Positions 43,641-50,822 of a stretch of DNA of 60,639 bases are shown here, piece after piece; within the stretch, counting starts at the first letter, position 1; each line of letters opens with the position of its first letter. Source of the stretch: Spirochaetota bacterium. GTDB taxonomy: Bacteria; Spirochaetota; UBA4802; UBA5550. The notes under the pieces were generated by a model. It saw only the letters and a program-made list of their open reading frames with translations, ran no database searches and was not told the origin of the DNA. The position numbers and the translations under genes were made by a program. The stretch spans positions 1 to 60,639 of the forward strand of contig JAFGJX010000061.1 of the NCBI GenBank assembly GCA_016928865.1. The letters are read 5' to 3'.

Positions 43641-44561
43641 ATGGATGAAATCGATACCTGCATGAAAGACTCAATCGAAAGCATCTACCGGGAATTGAAG
43701 AGGCGGATCACCCACGCCCGGCTCAAGGAGATCAGCGTTGACGTGATTTCAAAGTACCGGGCGGGAGACCATGACGGCCTTGCCTTTTACGCCGCGTTTC
43801 TGGATTCCGATGATTCCGCAGGCGCCGGAAAGCTCTTTGCGCGCGTTATCCAGCGCTATCATCCTGACAAGCTGAATGCCATACTGAATGAGATAGAGCT
43901 GCACTATCGCGCCGGGAACGTTGAAGAGCTGGCCGGAATGAGAAACACCTTCCTGTTCGAAATGCCTGCCCGGCGCATATCATACCCGGACATGCCGCCA
44001 GCAGGCGAGACCTACGCCTACAGCGATATGGACTTCGGCTATGCCGAGCGCGCGGCCCGCGACGATGAAATGCAAGCGGAAGAGTCGTTCGATGAGTACG
44101 ACGGATCCGCCGTGGACGAGGAATACGGCTTTATCGAGGCCGTTAACCGGCTGTTCTTCGGGAACCTTGACATGGCGATCTCCATGGACGACCTGCACGA
44201 TCTGGAAGGCGAGCTCGACCTTTCTGATTACGACATCGTAGATCTGAAAGGCATCGAGCACTGCATCAACCTTCATACCCTTAACCTTTCCGGAAACAAC
44301 ATCAGAAAAATCGAGCCGCTGGCCTCTCTGACCAGGCTCGAATCCCTGTTTCTTTCCGGGAACGCCATCCGGAATATCGGGTGCCTTGCCGCACTGACAG
44401 ACCTCAGGGAGCTCGACCTCTCCTTCAATGAAATAGAGGAGATTTCAGTTTTACAGAAGCTCGACAGCCTTCAATATGTCAACCTGCTGGGAAACCCGAT
44501 CACGGACAGCGGCACCATACGGGAACTGACAGAAAAGGGCGTTCTGGTTATCAGCGAATGA
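43641..44561 (+). CDS. Leucine-rich repeat protein with an N-terminal J-domain-like HPD motif, 306 aa
   Basis: The N-terminal helical region (about 10-110) contains L-F-A-R-V-I-Q-R-Y-H74-P-D-K-L, closely like helix II-loop of DnaJ J-domains, where HPD is essential for stimulating Hsp70. The rest of a standard J-domain is not obvious. An acidic linker (about 115-165) leads to about four or five LRR units of 22 residues (about 185-290) with L-x-x-L-x-L-S-x-N-x-I patterns, of the SDS22-like type. No signal peptide, so it is probably a cytoplasmic scaffold. The start lacks a ribosome binding site (possible leaderless mRNA). Confidence 0.78.
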   Translation: MDEIDTCMKDSIESIYRELKRRITHARLKEISVDVISKYRAGDHDGLAFYAAFLDSDDSAGAGKLFARVIQRYHPDKLNAILNEIELHYRAGNVEELAGMRNTFLFEMPARRISYPDMPPAGETYAYSDMDFGYAERAARDDEMQAEESFDEYDGSAVDEEYGFIEAVNRLFFGNLDMAISMDDLHDLEGELDLSDYDIVDLKGIEHCINLHTLNLSGNNIRKIEPLASLTRLESLFLSGNAIRNIGCLAALTDLRELDLSFNEIEEISVLQKLDSLQYVNLLGNPITDSGTIRELTEKGVLVISE

Positions 44562-44756
44562 ATGGACCCCGAAGCTCATACGTCATTATGAAAGCTTGTC
44601 GGCATCCTGATGAACCTGCGCACTCATAACCAGCCACAGCGCCAGAGAAACTAATTGACAAACACGGGTTGCTGCGATAGATATTTATCGCACAAGCTTA
44701 TAAGGGAGGGGCGGCACTGCGGAGACATACAGCGAGCCAGTGTCAAAAAAACAATC

Positions 44757-46607
44757 ATGACGCACCCAGACAGGAAGAAAGGAGAAAAGATTTCATTCAA
44801 CAAGCTTCTCGACTCCATAAAGCCGGGCAGCAGGATTTTCATAACAACGGGACCGGCGACCCCGATAAACACCCTAAAGCGGCTCTTCGCCACCGAGCAC
44901 CCGAACCTTACCGATATCGAGATCATACAGCTCGTCATCCTGGACGAGTACCTGCCCGGCGACACGGGCCTGAAATCGGACATTCGCCTGAAGACCTTTA
45001 TCGTGGGGGAGAATATCGGGAAAGAGCTCCAGAAGGGCAACATCGACTTCATCCCCACGAACATCATGCAGATACCCTATCTGTTCACCACCAACTCGCT
45101 CGGCATCGATATCGCGATAATCCAGACCTCCCCGTGCGATGACAATGGCCGGCTGAACCTCGGCATCGTTACGGACGTGGCCGACTGTATTCTCAAGACC
45201 GCGCCCGTCGTCGTGGCCGAAATCAATCCGAACGTCCCGCATACCATGGGCGAAACGACAATCTCACTGGACCAGGTCGATTACATCACCGAGAGCAGGC
45301 GCCCGCTCGTGTCACGGAAACGGCCCGCATATGACGCGATCCTGTCGCGAATCGGCTGGAACACGGCTTCCCTCATCGATGACGGGAGCCTCATATCGAT
45401 GCAGTACGGCGGCATATATGAAGCGATCGCGGCGCACCTGAAAGAGAAAAGAAGCCTGAAAGTGTTTTCATACGTCATCTCGGACTGGATCATCGACCTT
45501 GTTGAATCGGGCGCGATCGCTCCCCGGAATGAGGGCGCCGGCCAGGGCTCTATCATCACCAGCTCGTGCTTCGGCACCAGGAAGCTCTACCGCTACGTCG
45601 ATAACAACCCGCTCTTTACCTTTCTTCCGCTCATACAATCGCGCTACCAGGCACAGATAGCGGCGCTGAAAAACCTTATCGCGATCACCTTCGTTGAAAA
45701 GATCGACATCACCGCCGACACGGTGGTCCCGCCTATTTCCGATAACGTCCTGTCCGGATTTGACGGCAAGCTTGACTTCTCGCTCGGTGCCGCGCGCTCG
45801 AGAAACGGAAAATCGATCGTCGTCCTGCGCTCCGCTGACCGCCGGGGGAGGAGCAACATCGTCATCAGGCACACCGACCCGAAAAAATGGATACGCTCCA
45901 TGCTGGGTACGGCCCAGTATGTGGTGACCGAATACGGCGTCGCCAACCTTATCGGCAAGTCAATACGTGAGCGGGCGCTCGCGCTCATCGATATAGCCCA
46001 CCCCAGCCACCGCCAGGGACTGTTGAAGGGGGCAAAGGCGGCAGGCATCATCTATCCCGACCAGATCTACAACGTAAAGCACAGCGTCAGTTATCCGTAC
46101 GAGCTCGAGAACATACAGCCATTCGGAAGGGACCTCCCCGTCAGGATCCGCCCGATAAAGCCGTCAGACGAGGACATGATGCGCCGCTTCTTCTACAACT
46201 TTTCGGAAGAGTCGCGCTACCTGCGCTTCTTCAGCCGCATCAGCGCGATGCCGCACAAAAAGATGCAGGCCTATGTTTCGGTCGATTACACCTCCGTCCT
46301 CTCCCTGGTGGCGATCATCAGCCAGCGGGGCACCGAACGGATCATCGCCGAATGCCGCTACGCGTTCGACGCCCATACCGGGCGCTACGAAATGGCCTTT
46401 CTCGTTGACGAGGAGTTCCAGGGACGCGGGATCGGCAGGTTCCTGGTGGAGTACCTCCTCAAGGCGGCGAAAAAAAAGAAGATACGGCGAATCCGCGCCG
46501 TGGTCCTTTCCGGGAACAGAAACATGACCAGCATCTTCAACAGCATTCCGTTCGCTTCAATACTGCAATCCGACGACAACGAGATCGTTTTTGAATTCAG
46601 GCTATGA
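44757..46607 (+). CDS. Fusion of a CoA-transferase-like domain and a GNAT acetyltransferase
   Basis: From ATG 44757 (616 aa) the first ~440 residues follow the acetyl-CoA hydrolase/4-hydroxybutyrate CoA-transferase fold, and the last ~155 (from R-I-R-P-I-K) are a GNAT domain with the acetyl-CoA motif Q-G-R-G-I-G. In the transferase part the usual catalytic H-S/T-E-M segment reads F-S-Y239-V, and the usual G-G-Q-x-D-F reads D-G-K-L-D-F. The catalytic Glu therefore appears lost and the domain may only bind CoA or regulate the GNAT part. GNAT fusions of this kind are candidate protein lysine acetyltransferases. An upstream TTG at 44655 would extend the frame but has no support. It is convergent with the flavodiiron gene. 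Confidence 0.82.
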   Translation: MTHPDRKKGEKISFNKLLDSIKPGSRIFITTGPATPINTLKRLFATEHPNLTDIEIIQLVILDEYLPGDTGLKSDIRLKTFIVGENIGKELQKGNIDFIPTNIMQIPYLFTTNSLGIDIAIIQTSPCDDNGRLNLGIVTDVADCILKTAPVVVAEINPNVPHTMGETTISLDQVDYITESRRPLVSRKRPAYDAILSRIGWNTASLIDDGSLISMQYGGIYEAIAAHLKEKRSLKVFSYVISDWIIDLVESGAIAPRNEGAGQGSIITSSCFGTRKLYRYVDNNPLFTFLPLIQSRYQAQIAALKNLIAITFVEKIDITADTVVPPISDNVLSGFDGKLDFSLGAARSRNGKSIVVLRSADRRGRSNIVIRHTDPKKWIRSMLGTAQYVVTEYGVANLIGKSIRERALALIDIAHPSHRQGLLKGAKAAGIIYPDQIYNVKHSVSYPYELENIQPFGRDLPVRIRPIKPSDEDMMRRFFYNFSEESRYLRFFSRISAMPHKKMQAYVSVDYTSVLSLVAIISQRGTERIIAECRYAFDAHTGRYEMAFLVDEEFQGRGIGRFLVEYLLKAAKKKKIRRIRAVVLSGNRNMTSIFNSIPFASILQSDDNEIVFEFRL

Positions 46608-46624
46608 CCTCCGGCCGGACATCG

Positions 46625-47818
46625 TCACTGCCGTATCTTTTCCGCCATCTCCTTTCCGAACCCGACGCAGGCCCTGAGAGCATCGTCATCGGGGTACCAG
46701 AGCGTTCTGATGCCGTCCCCGATCAGGGCGAACCCCGCTGTCTTCAGCCCGTCGGAGATCATCTTTACTGACTCCCCGCTCCAGCCGTAGGCGCCGAAGG
46801 CGAAGGCCTTTTTGCCTTTAAACTTGAGTCCCCGCATCTGCTCGAGCAGGGCGGCAATAGAGTGAAGTATCCCCTGGTTGATCGTGGGTGAACCCACCCC
46901 GATCGCCTTTGACCTGAACACCTCGGTAATGATGTCGTTCTTGTCCGTCTTTGCCGCGTTGAAGAGCTTCACCGTCGCGTCCGGGTCCGCCTGGCGGATC
47001 CCTTCCGCAATGGACTCCGCCATCACCCTGGTCCCGTTCCACATGGTGTCGTACACCAGGGTGACCTGGTCCTCCCGGTAGGCGTCGGCCCATGTCAGGT
47101 ACTTCTCCACTATCTGCGCCGGATTGGAGCGCCATATCACTCCATGGCTTGTGCAGATCATGTCAAGCGGCAGCTTGAGGGAAAGCACCTCATTGATCTT
47201 CTTTATCACGAGGGGGCTGAAAGGCGTGAGAATGTTCGCGTAGTACTTCATGCATTCGGCGAACAGCTCCTCCTGGTCAACCGCGTCATTGAACATGCCG
47301 CTGGTTGCATAATGCTGGCCGAAGGCGTCGTTGCTGAAGAGGACATTGTCCCCGGTGAGGTAACACATCATCGTGTCCGGCCAGTGGAGCATGGGCGCCT
47401 CGACAAAGACGAGCTCCTTCTTTCCCAGGCTGAGCCGGTCGCCGGTCCTGACCGTCCTGAAGTCCCAGTCCCGGTGATAATGGCCCTTCAGGGACTTGAC
47501 GCCGTTCACGGTACAGTAGACCGGCGTGTCCGGGATGCGGCGCATCAGCTCGGGCAGGGCGCCACTGTGATCGATCTCGCCGTGGTTGGCAATGATATAA
47601 TCGATCTGTTCCAGATCGATTATCTTTTCCAGCTCCGCGATATACTCCTTGGCAAAGGGCGCCCACACCGTATCGATGAGCGCTGCCTTCTCCTCCCTGA
47701 CCAGGTATGAATTGTACGATGAGCCCCGGTGTGTGGAATACTCATCCCCGTGAAACCTGCGGAGCTCCCAGTCAACTTTTCCCACCCACGTGATATTGTT
47801 TTTTACCGTAAATGCCAT
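46625..47818 (-). CDS. fprA: A-type flavoprotein / flavodiiron protein (O2 or NO reductase)
   Basis: The 397-residue protein has a metallo-beta-lactamase-like domain with all diiron ligands (H79-x-E81-x-D83, H145, D164, H225) and a C-terminal flavodoxin domain (about 250-397) that binds FMN. It is a class A enzyme with no fused rubredoxin. Such enzymes reduce O2 to water or NO to N2O in anaerobes, using rubredoxin or a similar donor. The start is secure: AAAGGAGGTCTGGC precedes ATG 47818. It is divergent from the universal stress gene and near a ferredoxin, consistent with an anaerobe that meets oxygen or nitrosative stress. Confidence 0.93.
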   Translation of the reverse strand: MAFTVKNNITWVGKVDWELRRFHGDEYSTHRGSSYNSYLVREEKAALIDTVWAPFAKEYIAELEKIIDLEQIDYIIANHGEIDHSGALPELMRRIPDTPVYCTVNGVKSLKGHYHRDWDFRTVRTGDRLSLGKKELVFVEAPMLHWPDTMMCYLTGDNVLFSNDAFGQHYATSGMFNDAVDQEELFAECMKYYANILTPFSPLVIKKINEVLSLKLPLDMICTSHGVIWRSNPAQIVEKYLTWADAYREDQVTLVYDTMWNGTRVMAESIAEGIRQADPDATVKLFNAAKTDKNDIITEVFRSKAIGVGSPTINQGILHSIAALLEQMRGLKFKGKKAFAFGAYGWSGESVKMISDGLKTAGFALIGDGIRTLWYPDDDALRACVGFGKEMAEKIRQ

Positions 47819-47920
47819 GCCAGACCTCCTTTTTTTACAGAATAATGCGGCGTTTCCTGCATTCCCATCTTCCCGCCCGGGGATACGACACGTTATTGTT
47901 TCCCAAATTATCGGCCGGGC

Positions 47921-47949
47921 TTGACTCGCTCCCCCCTCGCCGGTACATT
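47921..47949 (+). promoter_or_regulatory. Candidate promoter for the universal stress gene
   Basis: TTGACT (47921-47926) and TACATT (47944-47949) are 17 bp apart, about 42 nt before ATG 47992. The -10 matches four of six positions. Confidence 0.4.
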
Positions 47950-47991
47950 AATACTGCAACAATCTCCAATTATAGAAAAAGGAGGTAACCA

Positions 47992-48432
47992 ATGTTTAAG
48001 CCAAAACGGATACTGGTCACCACCGATTTCACCGATGAATCCGAAGCAGCCCTGCGCGAGGCCGTCGGCATCGGCGAGCAATTCCGCTCCACCATCTACC
48101 TGCTCCACGTAATCCCGGAGATACAGCAGTGCACCGCGGACTACTGTTTGAGCGAACCGGAGATGGCGGCGGAAAAGAACATGCTCAGGAATGAAGCGGA
48201 ATCGAGGATGGACGAGATGATCCGCCGGTCAGCCCCGGACGCCGTCATTCAGATCGTGAAGGAAGTCCGCTTCGGAAATACCATTGACGAGATCGTGGCG
48301 ATCGAGCATGAACATTCCATCGACCTCGCCATGGCGGCCCCGCACCGGAAGCGCAGGATATGGTTCGGCGCCCACCATCTATCGAAGGACCTGGTGGACA
48401 GATCCTCCTGCGAGACCATGCTGGTCAGGTAG
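47992..48432 (+). CDS. Universal stress protein, UspA family, 146 aa
   Basis: A single USP domain starts K-R-I-L-V-T-T-D-F-T-D-E-S-E-x-A and has a central helical part with L-L-H-V-I-P. The C-terminal nucleotide-binding loop (normally G-x2-G-x9-G-S/T) is degenerate here (A-P-H-R-K-R-R-I-W-F-G-A), so ATP binding is doubtful. AAAGGAGGTAACC precedes ATG 47992 and is an almost perfect ribosome binding site. USPs are cytoplasmic and tied to redox and energy stress. Its divergent neighbour is the flavodiiron protein. Confidence 0.88.
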   Translation: MFKPKRILVTTDFTDESEAALREAVGIGEQFRSTIYLLHVIPEIQQCTADYCLSEPEMAAEKNMLRNEAESRMDEMIRRSAPDAVIQIVKEVRFGNTIDEIVAIEHEHSIDLAMAAPHRKRRIWFGAHHLSKDLVDRSSCETMLVR

Positions 48433-48520
48433 CGGCCTGACTTCCCGGGTCATTCCTCTCTTCTTCCATGATATTCGTTACATATCAGGGATTTTTGTGC
48501 ATCCGTGCGGATACCGCTCC

Positions 48521-48706
48521 TCACGAAATTTTAATCGCTTCTACCGGACATTCATCAGCCGCCTGCTGCGTGTCCTTCTCGTATTGCGAGGGCACGGGAC
48601 CGTCAATCGCCCTGGCGAAATCACCGTCCATGCTGAACACCTCTGGACAGGTCTGTACGCACAATTCACACCCGGTGCAGAGATCTTTATCAACCGTTGC
48701 CTTCAT
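48521..48706 (-). CDS. Ferredoxin, single [4Fe-4S], 61 aa
   Basis: Cysteines are C10-x2-C13-x2-C16-x3-C20-P and C53-P in A-D-E-C-P-V-E-A-I. This is the pattern of monocluster ferredoxins such as that of Thermotoga, where C10, C13, C16 and the C-terminal Cys hold the cluster. GGAGGT 6 nt before ATG 48706 gives a strong start. It is divergent from hgcA with 245 bp between, and it may supply low-potential electrons for HgcB or the flavodiiron protein; that is inference. A Crp/Fnr-like palindrome lies 61-74 bp upstream. Confidence 0.9.
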   Translation of the reverse strand: MKATVDKDLCTGCELCVQTCPEVFSMDGDFARAIDGPVPSQYEKDTQQAADECPVEAIKIS

Positions 48707-48766
48707 GTACCACCTCCATCTCCAGTAGCCCTGTAATATTAATACAATACATATTGATACATGTCA

Positions 48767-48780
48767 TTGACCTGCGTCAA
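48767..48780. promoter_or_regulatory. Crp/Fnr-like palindrome
   Basis: TTGAC-CTGC-GTCAA is a perfect 5-4-5 inverted repeat similar to the FNR half-site TTGAT-N4-ATCAA. Its centre is about 67 bp upstream of the ferredoxin start. A -10-like TATTAA (minus strand, 48739-48744) lies about 30 bp further on, so the spacing fits activation near -41.5. It lies about 172 bp from the hgcA start, on the far side of the hgcA promoter. Confidence 0.5.
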
Positions 48781-48892
48781 ATAGCAAATCGGGACAGACT
48801 CTTAGTATCACAACAAATTCATTCTTTTACGTTTGATATCAACACCACTCTGTACTATAGGTTAATTAAAATATTACAAGATAAAAACAGGG

Positions 48893-48921
48893 TTGACTTA
48901 ATTTGGCTTTTTGGCTATATT
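48893..48921 (+). promoter_or_regulatory. Promoter of the hgcAB-ars operon
   Basis: TTGACT (48893-48898) and TATATT (48916-48921) are 17 bp apart. The predicted start of transcription is near 48929, giving a leader of about 23 nt with AAGGG before ATG 48952. I find no other good promoter between here and 55548. Confidence 0.65.
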
Positions 48922-48927
48922 GCCAAA
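48902..48927 (+). promoter_or_regulatory. Candidate ArsR-type operator over the hgcA promoter
   Basis: A perfect inverted repeat TTTGGC (48910-48915) - TATATT - GCCAAA (48922-48927) frames the -10 box exactly. A further TTTGGC half-site lies at 48902-48907 in the spacer. A repressor bound here would block RNA polymerase. The ArsR protein encoded by the third gene of the operon is the obvious candidate; binding is inference. Confidence 0.55.
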
Positions 48928-48951
48928 TATATACCGGTAGTAAAGGGCCAG

Positions 48952-50127
48952 ATGAAAAAACTCGAACTACAACCATCGTCGCCAGAAACACAAGCATTCA
49001 GGGGCGGACAAAAGCATGCGGGCGTGCTTTCACAAAACCCGAAAGCGGTCATGAATGCGCTCAGCTCATTTTCGCATCAACAGCAGCCCTGGATAAGCGG
49101 CGTCCTGAACACTGCGTGCGGTCTGGTACCGGTCGTATCCACCGAATGGAGCAGCGCAGAAAGAAGAGGGCGGCTTCGCTCGCGCATCAGCGCGTTCAGG
49201 GACCGGTATGCCGTGCGGCCCGGCCTCTACGCCGTGGGAGCGCCGGACTCCTCATCCGATATTTTCGTGTCCGCGAACTACAAGCTCTCCTTCGATATAC
49301 TGCGGCGCTCCCTCGCCGGCATGACCGGCTGGATTCTGGTCCTTGACACGAAAGGGATCAACGTCTGGTGCGCGGCCGGCAAGGGAACCTTCGGCACCGC
49401 GGAGCTCGCAAAGCGTGTCCTCGGACTGAACATCGCCGGGCTGGTTACGCACAGCAGACTCATTCTGCCCCAGCTCGGTGCAACCGGCGTTAACGCGGCC
49501 GAAGTCCGGAAGAAGACCGGGTTTACCGTACGCTTCGGGCCGGTCAACGCGAAAGACATACCCGCCTATGTCAGAGCGGGATACCGCGCAACACCCGCCA
49601 TGAGGACCATTCGCTTTACCCTCGCGGACCGGCTGGTCCTGACGCCGATGGAGGTCAACCCAGCGCTCAGGCGATTCCCCCTTGCGGCCCTTGTCATACT
49701 GGCAATCTTTGGCCTGCAGCCATCAGGAATCATCTTCAAAAACGCGTGGACTGGCGGCTGGCCCTTTCTTGTTCTCTGCCTCACCGGCCTGCTGGCAGGC
49801 ACCCTTGTCACGCCGGCATTCCTTCCCGTGATACCGTTCCGCTCTTTCGCCCTGAAGGGGCTCGCTGCGGGAGCGGCGGTCATCGCGCCGCTGGTGCTCA
49901 TGACCCCTCTGGGCGGCGCGTCGCCGCTCCTCGACGCGGCGGCCATCGTGCTCTTCCCGCTTGTTGCGTCATACCTTGCCCTTCAGTTTACCGGCTCGAC
50001 CACATTCACGACCATCTCGGGAGTGAAGAAAGAGCTGAAATTCTGGCTGCCGGTATACATCGCCGGCATTGCCGTATCTCTGGTCCTTATCATCATCCAT
50101 AAACTCGAATCATGGGGACTCGCATGA
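48952..50127 (+). CDS. hgcA: Mercury methylation corrinoid protein HgcA
   Basis: The 391-residue protein has an N-terminal corrinoid-binding domain (about 45-235) and five membrane helices (about 243-260, 268-292, 298-318, 325-347 and 365-383). The hallmark cap-helix motif N137-V-W-C140-A-A-G-K144 is intact; C140 is the proposed lower ligand to cobalt. Flanking blocks V-L-D-T-K-G-I and G-T-F-G-T and the P-Q-L-G-A-T-G-V segment match HgcA rather than the acetogenic CFeSP. HgcA passes a methyl group from its corrinoid to Hg(II), making methylmercury. Start ATG 48952 has AAGGG 6 nt upstream; frames extending to 48697 cross the promoter. The stop overlaps hgcB as ATGA, and both head the arsenic gene run. 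Confidence 0.95.
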   Translation: MKKLELQPSSPETQAFRGGQKHAGVLSQNPKAVMNALSSFSHQQQPWISGVLNTACGLVPVVSTEWSSAERRGRLRSRISAFRDRYAVRPGLYAVGAPDSSSDIFVSANYKLSFDILRRSLAGMTGWILVLDTKGINVWCAAGKGTFGTAELAKRVLGLNIAGLVTHSRLILPQLGATGVNAAEVRKKTGFTVRFGPVNAKDIPAYVRAGYRATPAMRTIRFTLADRLVLTPMEVNPALRRFPLAALVILAIFGLQPSGIIFKNAWTGGWPFLVLCLTGLLAGTLVTPAFLPVIPFRSFALKGLAAGAAVIAPLVLMTPLGGASPLLDAAAIVLFPLVASYLALQFTGSTTFTTISGVKKELKFWLPVYIAGIAVSLVLIIIHKLESWGLA

Positions 50128-50423
50128 AATATCTTAAAAATGTCGCCACCCTCGCCTACGATCCGGGCAGGTGCACCGGGTGCGGGCGCTGCACGGAAGT
50201 GTGTCCGCACGCGGTTTTTGAAATGCAATACGGAAAAGCGCATATAACAGATAAAGATCTCTGCATGGAATGCGGCGCCTGCGCGCTCAACTGCGAATTC
50301 GGCGCGATCACGGTCGGCTCGGGCGTTGGGTGCGCTTCCGCCATAATCAGAAGCATGCTCACCGGCGGCGAGCCGACCTGCGGCTGCGGCGGAAATGCCG
50401 GCACGTCAACGGGATGCTGTTAA
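50124..50423 (+). CDS. hgcB: Mercury methylation ferredoxin HgcB
   Basis: The 99-residue protein has two [4Fe-4S] motifs: C17-x2-C20-x2-C23-x3-C27-P and C47-M-E-C50-G-A-C53-x3-C57, the second being the HgcB signature. C70 matches the extra conserved Cys of the family. The tail has C86-G-C88 and a terminal C98-C99, a pair proposed to bind Hg(II) and hand it to HgcA. HgcB also reduces the HgcA corrinoid. The start overlaps the hgcA stop (ATGA at 50124-50127), so the two are coupled; an in-frame ATG at 50112 is less likely. The arsR gene begins 12 bp after its stop. Confidence 0.95.
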   Translation: MKYLKNVATLAYDPGRCTGCGRCTEVCPHAVFEMQYGKAHITDKDLCMECGACALNCEFGAITVGSGVGCASAIIRSMLTGGEPTCGCGGNAGTSTGCC

Positions 50424-50435
50424 AAGGAGGACCGC

Positions 50436-50804
50436 ATGGAACAGAAACTGGCGACGCAATATGAGGCGCGGGCGAACATACTCAAGGCCATGGGCCATCC
50501 CACGCGGCTCTTTATCATCGAGGAGATCAACCGGGCCGAGCGGTGCGTGAACGAGCTCACGGAAATGGTCGGCGCCGATGTCTCCACCGTCTCGAAGCAC
50601 CTCTCGGTGCTTAAAAACGCGGGCCTGGTGATCGACGAAAAGCGGGGCACCAGCATCTACTACCGCCTCTGCTGCCCCTGTGTACTCGACTTCATCAGCT
50701 GCATCGAGACCGTGCTCAAAACAAACGCGGAGAAGCAGATGGACATTGTGCAGTGCTGCGGGATCCCGGTCGCACCGAGGACGCGCGCTGACAGCAACAA
50801 ATAA
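50436..50804 (+). CDS. arsR: ArsR/SmtB-family metalloregulator
   Basis: The 122-residue protein has a winged helix-turn-helix (about 15-75) with H-P-T-R-L near the start and the recognition helix D-V-S-T-V-S-K-H-L-S-V-L-K. Cysteines are C37, then C79-C80-P-C82 and C89 at the wing/C-terminal helix, and C107-C108 near the end. These could form a trivalent arsenic or thiophilic metal site; the classic C-V-C motif of the alpha-3 helix is absent (R-C-V-N-E-L). Family members repress in the apo form and release DNA on metal binding. AAGGAGG precedes ATG 50436. It lies directly after hgcB and is the likely repressor of the whole operon. Confidence 0.9.
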   Translation: MEQKLATQYEARANILKAMGHPTRLFIIEEINRAERCVNELTEMVGADVSTVSKHLSVLKNAGLVIDEKRGTSIYYRLCCPCVLDFISCIETVLKTNAEKQMDIVQCCGIPVAPRTRADSNK

Positions 50805-50822
50805 CGGAAGGAGCTCCGCACA

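Noticed and set aside
48697-48951. 85-codon N-terminal extension of hgcA
   Set aside because: It covers the promoter and operator, has composition unlike HgcA, and ATG 48952 has a ribosome binding site and matches the expected HgcA N-terminus.
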